From: Rhodospirillales bacterium
GTDB taxonomy: Bacteria > Pseudomonadota > Alphaproteobacteria > Acetobacterales > Acetobacteraceae
Length of the DNA: 64,000 nt
Reading direction: 5' to 3'
Assembly (NCBI GenBank): GCA_017304945.1
Contig: JAFKLG010000074.1
Location: 53,338-117,337 of the forward strand
Part shown: piece after piece, positions 1 through 9,060 of the stretch
Layout of the letters: every line of letters starts with the position of its first letter
Numbering within the stretch: position 1 is the first letter of the stretch
Notes under the pieces: model-generated
The model's input: only the letters and a program-made list of their open reading frames with translations
Databases searched by the model: none
Told to the model about the DNA's origin: nothing
Position numbers and translations under genes: made by a program

Positions 1-639
1 CCCGCGGCCGCCCCGCCGCCGGTCGCGCCGGCGCCCACCGCCGCCACGCCGCCCGCTCCCGCCACGCGGCCGCAGGCCGCCGCGCCCACCGCGAGTGCGG
101 GGCCGCTGGTGCCGCCCCCGGCCGCCGGCGCGCCGACGACCGCCGAACCGATGCCCAGCACCAGCACGCCGGACATGCTGAGCGCGATGCCCAATACGCC
201 GGCACCCGGCACTTCTGGAGCGCCGGGCACCAGCGCCGGCGCTACCCCGGATCTCGGGCTGCCGGGCGGGCCACCCCCGCGCGCCGCGGCCGCCGGCAGT
301 CCGCCTGCCGTCTCAGCGCCGGCCGCGAACCCTGCCGGATCGCCGGCATCCGGCGGCGCGCGAATCGGCTTCGCGCCGGGCTCCGCCGCGCTGTCGCCGG
401 AGGCTGCCGCATCGGTGAAGCAGTTCGCCGCCAGCCGTGGAGGCTCCACCGTGGTGGTGACCGGCTATGGCGACGCGACCGGATCCGACGTGGCAGCCCA
501 GACCGCGGCGCTCAGCCTCGGCTTGTCGCGCGCGCAGGCGATCGCGAACGCGCTGACCGCGGCCGGTGTGCCGCAGGGCGCGGTGCGCGTCGGCGCCGAA
601 GCCGCTGGTCGCGGCGCGCGGTTGCTTTTGCTACAGTAG
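1..639 (+). CDS. OmpA-like C-terminal domain protein, 5' end outside window
   Basis: The frame is open from the first base, so the gene begins before the window. Roughly the first 115 visible residues are a Pro/Ala/Thr-rich low-complexity stretch, probably a periplasmic or wall-spanning linker. The last ~90 residues (from ARIGFAPGSAALSPEA) resemble an OmpA/MotB peptidoglycan-binding domain: a beta start, the phrase VVVTGYGDATGSD where the family has its G-x-x-D strand, and a helix LSLGLSRAQAIANAL followed by GVP. The usual NRRVEI-type ending is replaced by ARLLLLQ. Likely an envelope protein; the signal peptide, if any, cannot be seen. It ends 28 bp before the aminotransferase start, in the same direction. 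Confidence 0.7.
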   Translation, partial: PAAAPPPVAPAPTAATPPAPATRPQAAAPTASAGPLVPPPAAGAPTTAEPMPSTSTPDMLSAMPNTPAPGTSGAPGTSAGATPDLGLPGGPPPRAAAAGSPPAVSAPAANPAGSPASGGARIGFAPGSAALSPEAAASVKQFAASRGGSTVVVTGYGDATGSDVAAQTAALSLGLSRAQAIANALTAAGVPQGAVRVGAEAAGRGARLLLLQ

Positions 640-667
640 CGGTTCCCAAGCGCCTGAAAGGCCTGTC

Positions 668-1900
668 ATGAGCACCGAGTCCTCCGGCGAGTTCCATCGC
701 ATCCGCCGCCTGCCGCCGTATGTCTTTGCCGAGGTGAACGCGGCCAAGGCGAAGGCGCGGACGGCGCAGGAGGACATCATCGATCTCGGCATGGGCAATC
801 CGGACAGCCCGACGCCGCCGCACATCGTGGCGAAGCTGGTCGAGACGGTGCAGGACCCGCGCAGCCATCGCTACTCGGTCAGCAAGGGCATCCCCGGGCT
901 GCGCAAGGCGCTGGCGGCCTATTACGCCCGCCGCTTCGACGTGAAGCTCGACCCGGAGACCGAGGTCGTGGCGACGTTGGGATCGAAGGAGGGGCTCGCC
1001 AACCTCGCCGCCGCGATCACCAGCCCCGGCGACACGATCCTGGTGCCGAACCCGTCCTACCCGATCCATCAGTTCGGCTTCATCATCGCTGGCGCGGCGG
1101 TGCGCTCCATCCCGGCCGCGCCGGACGAGGAGATGCTGCGCGCGCTCGATCGGGCGGTGCGCCACTCGGTGCCGAAGCCGACCGCGCTGATCGTGAACTT
1201 CCCGTCGAACCCGACCGCGTACCTGGCGGACCTGGACTTCTACCGGGAGATCGTCGCCTTCGCGCGCCGGCACGAGATCTGGATCCTGTCCGACCTCGCC
1301 TATGCCGAGATCTATTTCAGCGACAAGGTGCCGCCGTCGATCCTGCAGGTGCCGGGCGCGAAGGACATCGCGGTCGAGTTCACCTCGCTGTCGAAGACCT
1401 ATTCCATGCCGGGGTGGCGGATGGGGTTCGCGGCCGGCAATCCGCGGCTGATCAACGCGCTGACCCGCATGAAGTCGTATCTCGACTACGGCGCGTTCAC
1501 GCCGATCCAGGTGGCCGCCGCCACGGCTTTGACCGGTCCGCAGGACTGCGTGGAGCAGATGCGCACCTTGTACCGGGAACGGCGTGACGTGCTGATCAAG
1601 GGACTCGCGCAGGCCGGATGGGAGGTACCGTCCCCCGACGGGTCCATGTTCGCCTGGGCGCCGATCCCGCCGAAATATGCCTCGCTGGGCAGCGTCGAGT
1701 TCTCCAAGCTGCTGCTGGCGCGGGCCAAGGTCGCGGTCGCCCCTGGTCTCGGCTTCGGCGAGTATGGCGACGGGCATGTGCGCATCGCGCTGGTCGAGAA
1801 CACGCAGCGCCTTCGCCAGGCGATCCGCAACATCCGCGGCTTCCTGCAGGCGGGCTCCAACCTCGCCGAACCCGCCGTGTCGGAGGGGGCGCCGCGATGA
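668..1900 (+). CDS. alaC: PLP aminotransferase, AlaC / LL-diaminopimelate aminotransferase-like
   Basis: Class I/II PLP-dependent aminotransferase of 410 residues. Visible landmarks are DLGMGNPDSPTPPHI near the N-terminus, NFPSNPTA, SDLAYAEIYF (the Asp that pairs with the pyridine nitrogen) and SLSKTYSMPGWRMGF, which contains the Schiff-base lysine. The family covers glutamate-pyruvate transaminase (AlaC) and enzymes annotated as LL-diaminopimelate aminotransferase; sequence reading alone cannot separate these. The ATG at 668 is chosen because AAAGG lies just upstream and the protein then starts at the usual family position. Its stop overlaps the hom start (ATGA at 1897-1900), so the two are co-translated and probably act in aspartate-family or alanine metabolism. 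Confidence 0.9.
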   Translation: MSTESSGEFHRIRRLPPYVFAEVNAAKAKARTAQEDIIDLGMGNPDSPTPPHIVAKLVETVQDPRSHRYSVSKGIPGLRKALAAYYARRFDVKLDPETEVVATLGSKEGLANLAAAITSPGDTILVPNPSYPIHQFGFIIAGAAVRSIPAAPDEEMLRALDRAVRHSVPKPTALIVNFPSNPTAYLADLDFYREIVAFARRHEIWILSDLAYAEIYFSDKVPPSILQVPGAKDIAVEFTSLSKTYSMPGWRMGFAAGNPRLINALTRMKSYLDYGAFTPIQVAAATALTGPQDCVEQMRTLYRERRDVLIKGLAQAGWEVPSPDGSMFAWAPIPPKYASLGSVEFSKLLLARAKVAVAPGLGFGEYGDGHVRIALVENTQRLRQAIRNIRGFLQAGSNLAEPAVSEGAPR

Positions 1901-3192
1901 CGCGTCCGCTTTCCGTTGCGGTCGCCGGCCTCGGCACCGTCGGTGCCGGTGTCCTGACCCTGTTGCGCGACAACGCGGCCATCGTCGCCGCGCGGGCAGG
2001 GCGCCCGATCGCGGTCACCGCGGTGTCGGCCCGCGACCGGTCCAAGGATCGTGGCATCCCGCTGAGCGGACTGCGTTGGTATGAGGATCCGGTGGCGCTC
2101 GCGGCCGATCCCGAGATCGACGTGGTGGTGGAACTGATCGGCGGGTCGGATGGGCCGGCGCGCGACCTGGTGGAGGCGGCGCTCGCGGCCGGCAAGCCGG
2201 TGGTGACCGCGAACAAGGCGATGCTGGCGGTGCACGGCGCCTCGCTGGCCGCGGCAGCGGAAGCGCGCAACGCGCCGCTGGCGTTCGAGGCGGCGGTCGC
2301 CGGCGGCATTCCGGTGATCAAGGCGCTGCGGGAAGGGCTCGCGGGCAATCGGATCTCGCGCATCGCCGGCATCCTGAACGGCACCTGCAACTACATCCTG
2401 ACGCAGATGCGCGAGCGCGGGCGGGAGTTCGCCGAGGTGCTCGCGGACGCGCAGAAGCTGGGCTACGCGGAGGCCGATCCCTCCTTCGACGTCGATGGCA
2501 TCGACGCGGCGCACAAGCTCGCCATCCTGGCGGCGCTCGCCTTCGGCCGGCCGGTGGCGTTCGACGCCGTGCATGTGGAGGGGATCCGGCGCATCTCCGC
2601 GCTCGACATCGCGTTTGCGACCGAGCTTGGGTATCGGATCAAGCTGTTGGGCCTGGCGCAGCGGACGGAGAGCGGCGGGATCGCGGCGCGCGTGCATCCC
2701 TGCATGGTGCCCCACTCGGCGCCGATCGCGCGGGTGGACGGCGTGTTCAATGCCGTGGTCGCGGAAGGTGACTTCGTCGGCCGCGTCATGCTGGAAGGCC
2801 GTGGTGCTGGTGCGGGACCGACCGCCTCCGCGGTGGTCGCGGATCTGGTGGACCTGGCCCGCAACCGGTTCACGCCGGTCTGGGGGGCGGCCGCCTCCTC
2901 CCTGTCGGCGGCGCCGTCCGTGCCGATGAGCGCGCATGTCGGTGCGTACTACTTGCGGCTGATGGTGGTGGATCGCCCGGGGGTGATCGCCGACGTGACG
3001 GCGGTATTGCGGGACGACGGCATCTCACTCGAGTCGATGCTTCAGCGGGGTCGCAGCCCGGGGGAGGCGGTGCCGGTCGTGCTGGTGACGCACGAGACGG
3101 AGGAGCGCCGCATGGGCGCGGCGCTGGAGCGGATTGCCGCGTTGGATGCGGTGCTGGAAGCGCCGACGCTGATCCGGATCGAGGTTGGGTGA
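1897..3192 (+). CDS. hom: Homoserine dehydrogenase
   Basis: NAD(P)-dependent reduction of aspartate semialdehyde to homoserine, the branch leading to threonine and methionine. The 431-residue protein starts with a Rossmann motif (VAGLGTVGAGV), then has TANKAMLAVHG with the catalytic-region lysine, and AGILNGTCNYILTQM followed by FDVDGIDAAHKLAIL, which are family signatures of the catalytic domain. The last ~80 residues (YYLRLMVVDRPGVIADVTAVL onward) form an ACT domain, the usual site of feedback control by threonine. Start ATG 1897 overlaps the aminotransferase stop by 4 bp. In many alphaproteobacteria the next gene is glpX; here a glycosyltransferase block intervenes. Confidence 0.96.
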   Translation: MTRPLSVAVAGLGTVGAGVLTLLRDNAAIVAARAGRPIAVTAVSARDRSKDRGIPLSGLRWYEDPVALAADPEIDVVVELIGGSDGPARDLVEAALAAGKPVVTANKAMLAVHGASLAAAAEARNAPLAFEAAVAGGIPVIKALREGLAGNRISRIAGILNGTCNYILTQMRERGREFAEVLADAQKLGYAEADPSFDVDGIDAAHKLAILAALAFGRPVAFDAVHVEGIRRISALDIAFATELGYRIKLLGLAQRTESGGIAARVHPCMVPHSAPIARVDGVFNAVVAEGDFVGRVMLEGRGAGAGPTASAVVADLVDLARNRFTPVWGAAASSLSAAPSVPMSAHVGAYYLRLMVVDRPGVIADVTAVLRDDGISLESMLQRGRSPGEAVPVVLVTHETEERRMGAALERIAALDAVLEAPTLIRIEVG

Positions 3193-3372
3193 GCGTCGCT
3201 CGACCGCCGCATCTCAAAGCGATTCGAAATCACATCATTTATGCCACCGGCAGCGTCGATCTGCGGGCGTAAGGCGCGCTTCGGTGCGCATACCGGATAT
3301 TCCCGACTCTGCAGAACGGGCCTGGACGTTCTCCGATCCGCTCGTATCGCTCACGACTCTGTGCGTAATGTG

Positions 3373-3401
3373 TTGACCGTGAGATCGTCCAAAGGTTAAG
3401 A
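3373..3401 (+). promoter_or_regulatory. Candidate promoter for the glycosyltransferase block
   Basis: TTGACC at 3373-3378 and TTAAGA at 3396-3401 are separated by exactly 17 bp. This is the best -35/-10 pair in the gap before the gene at 3613, which would leave a 5' leader of about 200 nt. Seen in sequence; activity is inferred. Confidence 0.45.
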
Positions 3402-3428
3402 CCTCCCTATGGATATGCTGCAGTGCGA

Positions 3429-3447
3429 GTACGAACAAATCTCGTAC
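3429..3447. promoter_or_regulatory. Inverted repeat, possible operator
   Basis: GTACGA-N7-TCGTAC, perfect 6-bp arms, starting 28 bp downstream of the candidate -10 box and so in the predicted leader. It could be an operator or a small RNA hairpin. No regulator gene lies in the block. Confidence 0.35.
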
Positions 3448-3612
3448 GGCACACACGCTAGATCCATGCCACGTTGAATGGACGGACGAGCGTGGAGCCT
3501 CTGAAGCATCTCATCGACGCTGCTGCGAGCGCTACGAGTTCGCATTCTACGCTGACATTCGTTCCGTCAGCGTCCATTCCCGCCGCTCTTGACGACATCG
3601 CGCACGCTGACG

Positions 3613-6066
3613 ATGGACAGTGATCCCACCCGAGGCGCCATGGAGGCCGACGCGACCCGTACTTCCCCCGCGGATGCCACGGCCGATCTCCCCGCCGCGT
3701 TCGACGAACTCCTATACCTGCAGGCGTTCCCCGACGTTGCCACTGCAATCGAGGCAGGTATCTGCGAGTCACCCCTCCAGCATTATCTGGAGCATGGGCG
3801 GCACGAGGACCGACTCTCGCATGATGGCTATGTCGCGCTGCTGCAAGGGCGGGAACTCGAGGGATTCATCGATTCCTATGGGTACAGCGCGCACGCCGGC
3901 GGCTGGCTGTTCTGCGGATGGGTGGCGACGCCCTGGGATGCAGCCGACGTCACCCGGCTGACCGCGCAGTTCCATGGCGGCGGAGTGTCGGGGCACTCCC
4001 TCACGGTGTTCCACGAGCGACCCGGTCTGGAGGGCCGAGGTACCGGGCTCGTGATGTTCGTCGCTGGCCGGGGAGACTCGCTCGGCCCTCTGTCACGGCT
4101 CGATATCGTCCAGGGCAGCACACGGTTGACGCTGCCGGTGATGACGGAGACGCCGCGGCTGAGTGAGGACGAGGTCATCCCCGTCATGCGTGCAATCCTG
4201 CTCGAGCATCAGGATGCACCGACCTGTCGGGATGTTCTGACGCTGCTGTCGACCACCGGCTACGGACGACTGCCGCAAGCCCTCAATCGTCTCGATGGGT
4301 TCGTCGACTTCTACGGCCATCACGCAGCCTCGGGCGGCTGGTATCTGTGCGGCTGGACAACGCGTTCGTGGGAGCCTGGAGACGAGCCCGACGAGGTGAT
4401 CCTGCATTTCGGCGACACGCAATTGCGCTGCGACGAGATCGTGGCGGGTTTCTATCAGCGTGACGATCTGCAGGGTCGCGGCGTCGGTTGCGTCCTGTTC
4501 GTTCGCGGCTCCGGGCGGCCGCTCGGACCACTCGGGTCGGTCGAACTACGCTCCGCCGGGCTGGGGTCGCATGCGCGCGCATCCGGCTCCAGTCAGCGGC
4601 TCCGTGACTCGGAGCTGGTCGGCCGGTTGCGCGCCATCCTCGCGCCTATCGCCGAGAGCGAGGGCGGGGCGGAGCTGCTCGCGCTACTGGCGCGACAGCC
4701 CTACCTCGGCGTGGACACGCTTGCCTCGCTGTCCGACCCGATCGCGCTCGAGTTCGATGAGGTGATCGCCTGCCCTCCGGGCGGTCTCGTGCTGATGGGC
4801 TGGATGCTGGCGAAACCTGGAGTGATCCGGTCCGTCCGACTGCGCTCTGCCCAAATCGACGTGCCAGTCGACCTCGAGGCATTCGTCAAGGTCGAGCGGC
4901 CTGATGTGATCGAGGCGCTCGGTGCGGAACGCGGGTTCTTCGACACGCGCTGCGGCTTCGTCACCTACGTGCCGGCGGAGATTCCCCCCGCGGCCCCACT
5001 GCACATCGAGGTCGAGACCTCACGTCGAGAGGTCGGCTATCGCAAGTTGCCAGCGTCGAAGCTGGACGGCGTCGCAGCGATGAAGCGGATGCTGGGTACG
5101 TTCGACGTTCGCTACAACGATATCCCGCGGACCTACGATCATATCATCGGCCCGGCCGTCGAGCGGCTGAACGCTCGTCGCTTCGCGATCCCGCCGAAGG
5201 CGGACGAGGTCGTCTTCGGCGAGATCAACCCCCGGCCGCGTTTCTCGATCATCATTCCGCTCTATGGCCGGCTCGACTTCGTCGAGTACCAGATGGCCTT
5301 CTTCTCAACCTACGCGCCGATGTTCGACTACGAGTTCATCTACGTGCTGGATGATCCTCCGAAGCGACGCGAGGCACTCCGTCTGTTCGATTCCACCTAC
5401 AATCGGTTCGGCATTCCGTTCCGCGCGGTGTTGATGGAGCAGAACATGGGGTTCGCCCCGGCGAACAACGTCGGGCTTCGCTACGCGCATGGGACGTACC
5501 TGTGCTTTCTCAACTCGGACGTCTTCCCAGGCACTGAGGACTGGCTGGAGCGTCTTGCCGCGCGGCTCGAGGCCAACCCGGATCTCGGTGCTGTCGGACC
5601 GATGCTGCTCTATGCCGACGGGACGGTTCAGCACGAGGGAATGACCTTCAAGCTCCTCTCCGAATTCGGCGGCTGGTACTTCGGCGATCATCCACGCAAG
5701 GGGATGCGGAAGTCAGGCGTTGGCGGCCTGCGCAAGCACATCAGCATCACCGGTGCATGCATGGTGATGCGACTGGACCTGGCCAAAGAGCTGGGAGGCT
5801 TCGACGAGAGCTTCGTGATCGGAGATTTCGAGGATACCGATCTCTGTCTCCGGCTTCTCGAACGCGGTCTTGAAAGCGCCGTCGATCTCGACGTCGAGTT
5901 GTTCCACCTCGAACGAAAGTCCCAGGTGTCGGCTGCGCAGAATTGGCGGATGAACATGACCCTCTACAACGCCTGGGTACACCAGCGCCGCTGGGGCGAC
6001 GTCATCGCTCGGCATCCGCTTGCATTCGAAGCGAAGTATCGCCCCGCCACGACGGTGACGCGCTGA
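3613..6066 (+). CDS. Family 2 glycosyltransferase with repeated N-terminal beta-domains
   Basis: An 817-residue multidomain protein. Residues ~30-68 carry a short motif seen in many alphaproteobacterial glycosyltransferases (YLQAFPDV ... HYLEHGRHEDR). Two clear repeats follow at about 83-175 and 227-315: each begins with GFxDxYG, has GGWxxCGW and ends with LxGRGxGxVxFV and a GPL turn, with a helical linker after each. A third, diverged copy is at ~378-475. The GT2 catalytic domain (~540-805) shows FSIIIPLYGR, NMGFAPANNVGLRYA, FLNSDVFPG (the acidic metal/sugar site) and GDFEDTDLCLRL. It probably transfers a sugar to a surface glycan. The start is uncertain: ATG 3613 is preferred over TTG 3589, and ATG 3640 is possible. 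Its stop overlaps the next start (TGATG). Confidence 0.85.
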   Translation: MDSDPTRGAMEADATRTSPADATADLPAAFDELLYLQAFPDVATAIEAGICESPLQHYLEHGRHEDRLSHDGYVALLQGRELEGFIDSYGYSAHAGGWLFCGWVATPWDAADVTRLTAQFHGGGVSGHSLTVFHERPGLEGRGTGLVMFVAGRGDSLGPLSRLDIVQGSTRLTLPVMTETPRLSEDEVIPVMRAILLEHQDAPTCRDVLTLLSTTGYGRLPQALNRLDGFVDFYGHHAASGGWYLCGWTTRSWEPGDEPDEVILHFGDTQLRCDEIVAGFYQRDDLQGRGVGCVLFVRGSGRPLGPLGSVELRSAGLGSHARASGSSQRLRDSELVGRLRAILAPIAESEGGAELLALLARQPYLGVDTLASLSDPIALEFDEVIACPPGGLVLMGWMLAKPGVIRSVRLRSAQIDVPVDLEAFVKVERPDVIEALGAERGFFDTRCGFVTYVPAEIPPAAPLHIEVETSRREVGYRKLPASKLDGVAAMKRMLGTFDVRYNDIPRTYDHIIGPAVERLNARRFAIPPKADEVVFGEINPRPRFSIIIPLYGRLDFVEYQMAFFSTYAPMFDYEFIYVLDDPPKRREALRLFDSTYNRFGIPFRAVLMEQNMGFAPANNVGLRYAHGTYLCFLNSDVFPGTEDWLERLAARLEANPDLGAVGPMLLYADGTVQHEGMTFKLLSEFGGWYFGDHPRKGMRKSGVGGLRKHISITGACMVMRLDLAKELGGFDESFVIGDFEDTDLCLRLLERGLESAVDLDVELFHLERKSQVSAAQNWRMNMTLYNAWVHQRRWGDVIARHPLAFEAKYRPATTVTR

Positions 6067-7877
6067 TGGCACGACAGCAGAAGTACGACCATCAGAAAGG
6101 CGCCGGTTCCCTTCGAGGGGATCCGGAATCGCAGAACGCACTGACGAACCCCCCGCCGGTGATCAAGGCTCGATCCGCCGCGCGCCGCGGTGTTTCGAAA
6201 TCGGTGGCGTCGGATGCCTCTGCCAAGCCGTCACCGGCGGAGGGCCGTGAGCAGCTTGCGATGGCGAACGACGCGGCCGTCGGACCCGAGCAGACCCCTC
6301 CGACCGCGGTCGGCGCGACGTTCGAGGGCGCAACGGCCGGTCCCCAGGTCGACGTGGCGACGTCTGTCGTTGCACACGAAACTGTCCCGGAGGTCGTCGC
6401 GGCGTCCGACGATGACGGGATGCGCGCACCGGAGACCGATCAGGCCGGGGATGCCATCCCGGAAACGGTTGCTGCAAAGGAGAACCGCACCACCGGGGCC
6501 GAGACGCACGAGGATGCAGCGGCGGCACCAGGCCCGGATGAGGTTTTGGAGCAAGGCGATGACGCGCCTCGGGCGGACGCCGACGATGCGAACGAGCCGC
6601 GGGTGCCGCTGAAGGTTCTGGTTTGTTCGCACAGTCATCCCGAAATCTCCAAAGGCGGAGCGGAGATCGCCGCGTTCGCGCTGTTCCGCGGGATTGGTGC
6701 GCGCGATGAATGCCGCGCCTGGTTCCTCGGTTGCGATCGTCGGGAGAAGCGCTCCGACATCGCGATCACGCAGCCGTTCGGGCCCGACGACTACCTCTAT
6801 TCGGCCGGCGAATTCGATTGGTTCAAGTTCGCGAATCGCGACTCCCGCCTGCCTGAGGCGTTTGCCACCTTGCTGGGCGAGTTGCGGCCCGACGTGGTGC
6901 ATTTTCACCACTACATCAACTTCGGCGTCGAGGTATTCCAACTCGTCCGCCGCGTGCTTCCACGCGCCAAGATCGTCGTGACTCTACATGAGTACCTTGC
7001 AATCTGTAATCACCACGGCCAGATGGTTACACACCCGCATAGAAACTTGTGCTATGAGGCGAATCCCGTGCGTTGTGTCGAGTGCTTCAAGCAGTTCGAT
7101 GAGTCGGATTTCTTCCTGCGCCAGAAGTTCATCGCGCAGTTCTTCGGCTTCGTGGACCACTTCGTCTCGCCGAGCGGGTTCTTGCGGGACCGGTATGTGG
7201 CATGGGGCCTGCCAGCTGACGGCATTTCGGTGATCGAGAACGTCGTGCGGCCACCAGCGACCGGCGACACGATCAGACCGATCTCCACCACCGGGCAGTT
7301 GCGCGTCGGGTTCTTCGGCCAGCTCTCGTTCCTGAAGGGCGCGAAGATCCTGTTCGAGGCCGCACAGCGCCTCGAGAAGGAAGAGCGCACGGATATCAGC
7401 ATCGAGGTCTACGGCGACTACCGCAGTCAGCCGCCCGACTTTCAGAAGGAGCTCCTCGAGCAGCTCGAGAAGGTCGGCGACAACATCAAGTTCCACGGTC
7501 CCTACGACCAGTCTCGTGTCGACATGCTGATGCAGAGCGTGGATGCCGTCATCGTGCCGTCGGTCTGGTGGGAGAACTCGCCCCTGGTGATTCAGGAGGC
7601 GTTCCGCAACGGTCGTCCGGTGATCTGCTCTGACATCGGTGGCATGGCCGAGAAGGTCCGAGACGGCATCGACGGGTTCCACTTCCCTGTCGGAAGCCCG
7701 CTTGGGCTCGCTGCACTGCTGAAGCGATTGGCGGACGAGCGGACCACTCTGGCCGAGGTCGCCACCCGGATGCAGCGTCCCCCGACGGCTGACATGGTTG
7801 TGGATGCCCATCTCGCCGTCTACCGCAGCCTCCGCGACGAGGTCTCTTCGAATGCCCCCCCGCTCGCGGCCGAATAA
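6066..7877 (+). CDS. Family 4 glycosyltransferase with long acidic N-terminal extension
   Basis: 603 residues. The first ~180 are low-complexity, rich in Ala, Glu, Asp, Pro and Thr, and predicted disordered from composition. The rest is a GT-B fold, GT4-type enzyme: LKVLVCSHSHPEISKGGAEIAAFALF at its N-lobe start (first part shown only as a landmark), DVVHFHHYINFG, VTLHEYLAICNHHG, a Cys cluster (LCYEANPVRCVECF), then VGFFGQLSFLKGAKIL opening the C-lobe. PSVWWENSPLVIQEAF supplies the donor-binding E-x7-E element. Expected role: transfer of a nucleotide-activated sugar in glycan assembly. It begins one base into the previous stop and runs 26 bp into the next frame, so all three genes form one unit. 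The extension is not typical of the family. Confidence 0.85.
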   Translation: MARQQKYDHQKGAGSLRGDPESQNALTNPPPVIKARSAARRGVSKSVASDASAKPSPAEGREQLAMANDAAVGPEQTPPTAVGATFEGATAGPQVDVATSVVAHETVPEVVAASDDDGMRAPETDQAGDAIPETVAAKENRTTGAETHEDAAAAPGPDEVLEQGDDAPRADADDANEPRVPLKVLVCSHSHPEISKGGAEIAAFALFRGIGARDECRAWFLGCDRREKRSDIAITQPFGPDDYLYSAGEFDWFKFANRDSRLPEAFATLLGELRPDVVHFHHYINFGVEVFQLVRRVLPRAKIVVTLHEYLAICNHHGQMVTHPHRNLCYEANPVRCVECFKQFDESDFFLRQKFIAQFFGFVDHFVSPSGFLRDRYVAWGLPADGISVIENVVRPPATGDTIRPISTTGQLRVGFFGQLSFLKGAKILFEAAQRLEKEERTDISIEVYGDYRSQPPDFQKELLEQLEKVGDNIKFHGPYDQSRVDMLMQSVDAVIVPSVWWENSPLVIQEAFRNGRPVICSDIGGMAEKVRDGIDGFHFPVGSPLGLAALLKRLADERTTLAEVATRMQRPPTADMVVDAHLAVYRSLRDEVSSNAPPLAAE

Positions 7878-9045
7878 GGGGTCTCGCCGGCGCATCGGCC
7901 CGCTACCCCAGCCTTACCCCCCGACGCCGGCGAATCCAGTTCCCGGCGCCACCTACCCGGAGACTACCGACGTGTCATTGCGCGGTTCACTTGATCTCGT
8001 TACCACAACCGGAGTTGCCGGTTGGGTCTTCTCGCCCGAGGGTCGCAGCAAGGTCACCATCCAGGCATTGCTCGACAATGCCGTCATCGGTGAGGCGATT
8101 GCCGACCAGCATCGCCCGGACCTGGCGGCGGTCGGCATGGGCGATGGTAACTGTGGTTACACGCTGAACTTCTACAACGAGATCGAGCCGAAGTACCTGC
8201 CTTTCGTCGTCGTGAAGCCGGAAGGCAGTGACCTCGATCTGCCGCGCTCCTCAGTCTCGGGCTACGCCGAGTTCTTCCACGCCATGTTCCGCCGCTACCC
8301 GGCTTGCGCCCGGACCCGTAGCGTTTTTGGCGGCCTGTGGACCGACCGCATCGATGCGGCCGCCATGCTCCGCGACAAGGTTGAGCTTGGCGTCATCAGC
8401 GCCGAACTCGCAGAACCGATCGCCACGTTCATCGAAAATGGATTCATCGTTGCGCCCGGGGGGGCGAGTTCTCCCGAGTCCAAGTCGAGCCGGCGTGATA
8501 CAGCTGGGGGCATCGACACTGCTGATCTCGGCGCGGTTCTGCGCGGCACCATGCAGTCGGATTCGCTGGCTGGGTTGCTCCCGGCAATCCTCGAGGCCAA
8601 TCCACTCGGGATCTGCACGGGGATTGTCTACGAAACGAACGAGAGCTTCCGGCAACCGAGCGCGATGGAAGCTTCGCCGTCACCGGGCGAATGTGTCGCC
8701 CTGATCGTGCCGCTGGGCGGGGAGCCCGTGGAAATCGAAGTCGTGCGCGATAGCCATCGCTTGCCGGAGTTCAACGCGGCGGGGCAGTCGCGCTGGGTGC
8801 AGCAGCCGGGAAATCCCGCGCTCGACGTTGCGCTGCAGAACCACGGCCTGGTGGATCGGCACCCGATCCCGGCCGGCAGTGTCGCCCTGGTCGGCCCCGG
8901 GGTGTTGCATCGCCTGCGGCTGGAATCCGGTGCCGGCGCCCTGCGCGTTCACGTCACGCCGAAGCGGCTCGCGCCGCTGGAGCGCGTGCTCGACGATTCC
9001 CGCAAGGAACTCGAGCTTGCCGGCGGCGGCCGCATCTGGGTCTAG
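7852..9045 (+). CDS. Glycan-associated protein of unknown function, beta-domain plus cupin-like end
   Basis: Up to 397 residues. Two starts are plausible: ATG 7852, inside the previous gene, or GTG 7972, which has GGAG nine bases upstream and begins directly at the first domain. That domain (about residues 41-120 from ATG 7852) reads GWVFSPEGRSKVTIQALLD ... RPDLAAVGMGDGNCGYTL. It has the same layout as the repeats of the GT2 protein two genes upstream (Gly-Trp strand, then R-x-D-L and G-x-G-x-x-G). The middle ~150 residues are not recognised. The last ~120 (ALIVPLGG, then PAGSVALVGPGVLHRL) look like a cupin-type barrel. No catalytic function can be assigned. It is probably a partner of the two glycosyltransferases. 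Confidence 0.7.
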   Translation: MPPRSRPNKGSRRRIGPLPQPYPPTPANPVPGATYPETTDVSLRGSLDLVTTTGVAGWVFSPEGRSKVTIQALLDNAVIGEAIADQHRPDLAAVGMGDGNCGYTLNFYNEIEPKYLPFVVVKPEGSDLDLPRSSVSGYAEFFHAMFRRYPACARTRSVFGGLWTDRIDAAAMLRDKVELGVISAELAEPIATFIENGFIVAPGGASSPESKSSRRDTAGGIDTADLGAVLRGTMQSDSLAGLLPAILEANPLGICTGIVYETNESFRQPSAMEASPSPGECVALIVPLGGEPVEIEVVRDSHRLPEFNAAGQSRWVQQPGNPALDVALQNHGLVDRHPIPAGSVALVGPGVLHRLRLESGAGALRVHVTPKRLAPLERVLDDSRKELELAGGGRIWV

Positions 9046-9060
9046 GTTGCGCTCTGCTTA

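Larger units (their letters stand above)
3193..3612. other. Noncoding stretch between hom and the glycosyltransferase block
   Basis: About 420 bases with no credible gene and visibly lower GC than the flanks. It holds a good sigma-70-type promoter (3373-3401) and an inverted repeat (3429-3447), both listed separately. No clear hom terminator with a T-run is visible. The composition and position suggest a junction of the inserted block rather than a decayed gene, but no target-site repeat or integrase remnant was recognised. Confidence 0.6.

Noticed and set aside
3235..3456. Small open frames in the hom-glycosyltransferase gap
   Set aside because: No ribosome site, no conserved pattern, and they overlap the best promoter and inverted repeat.
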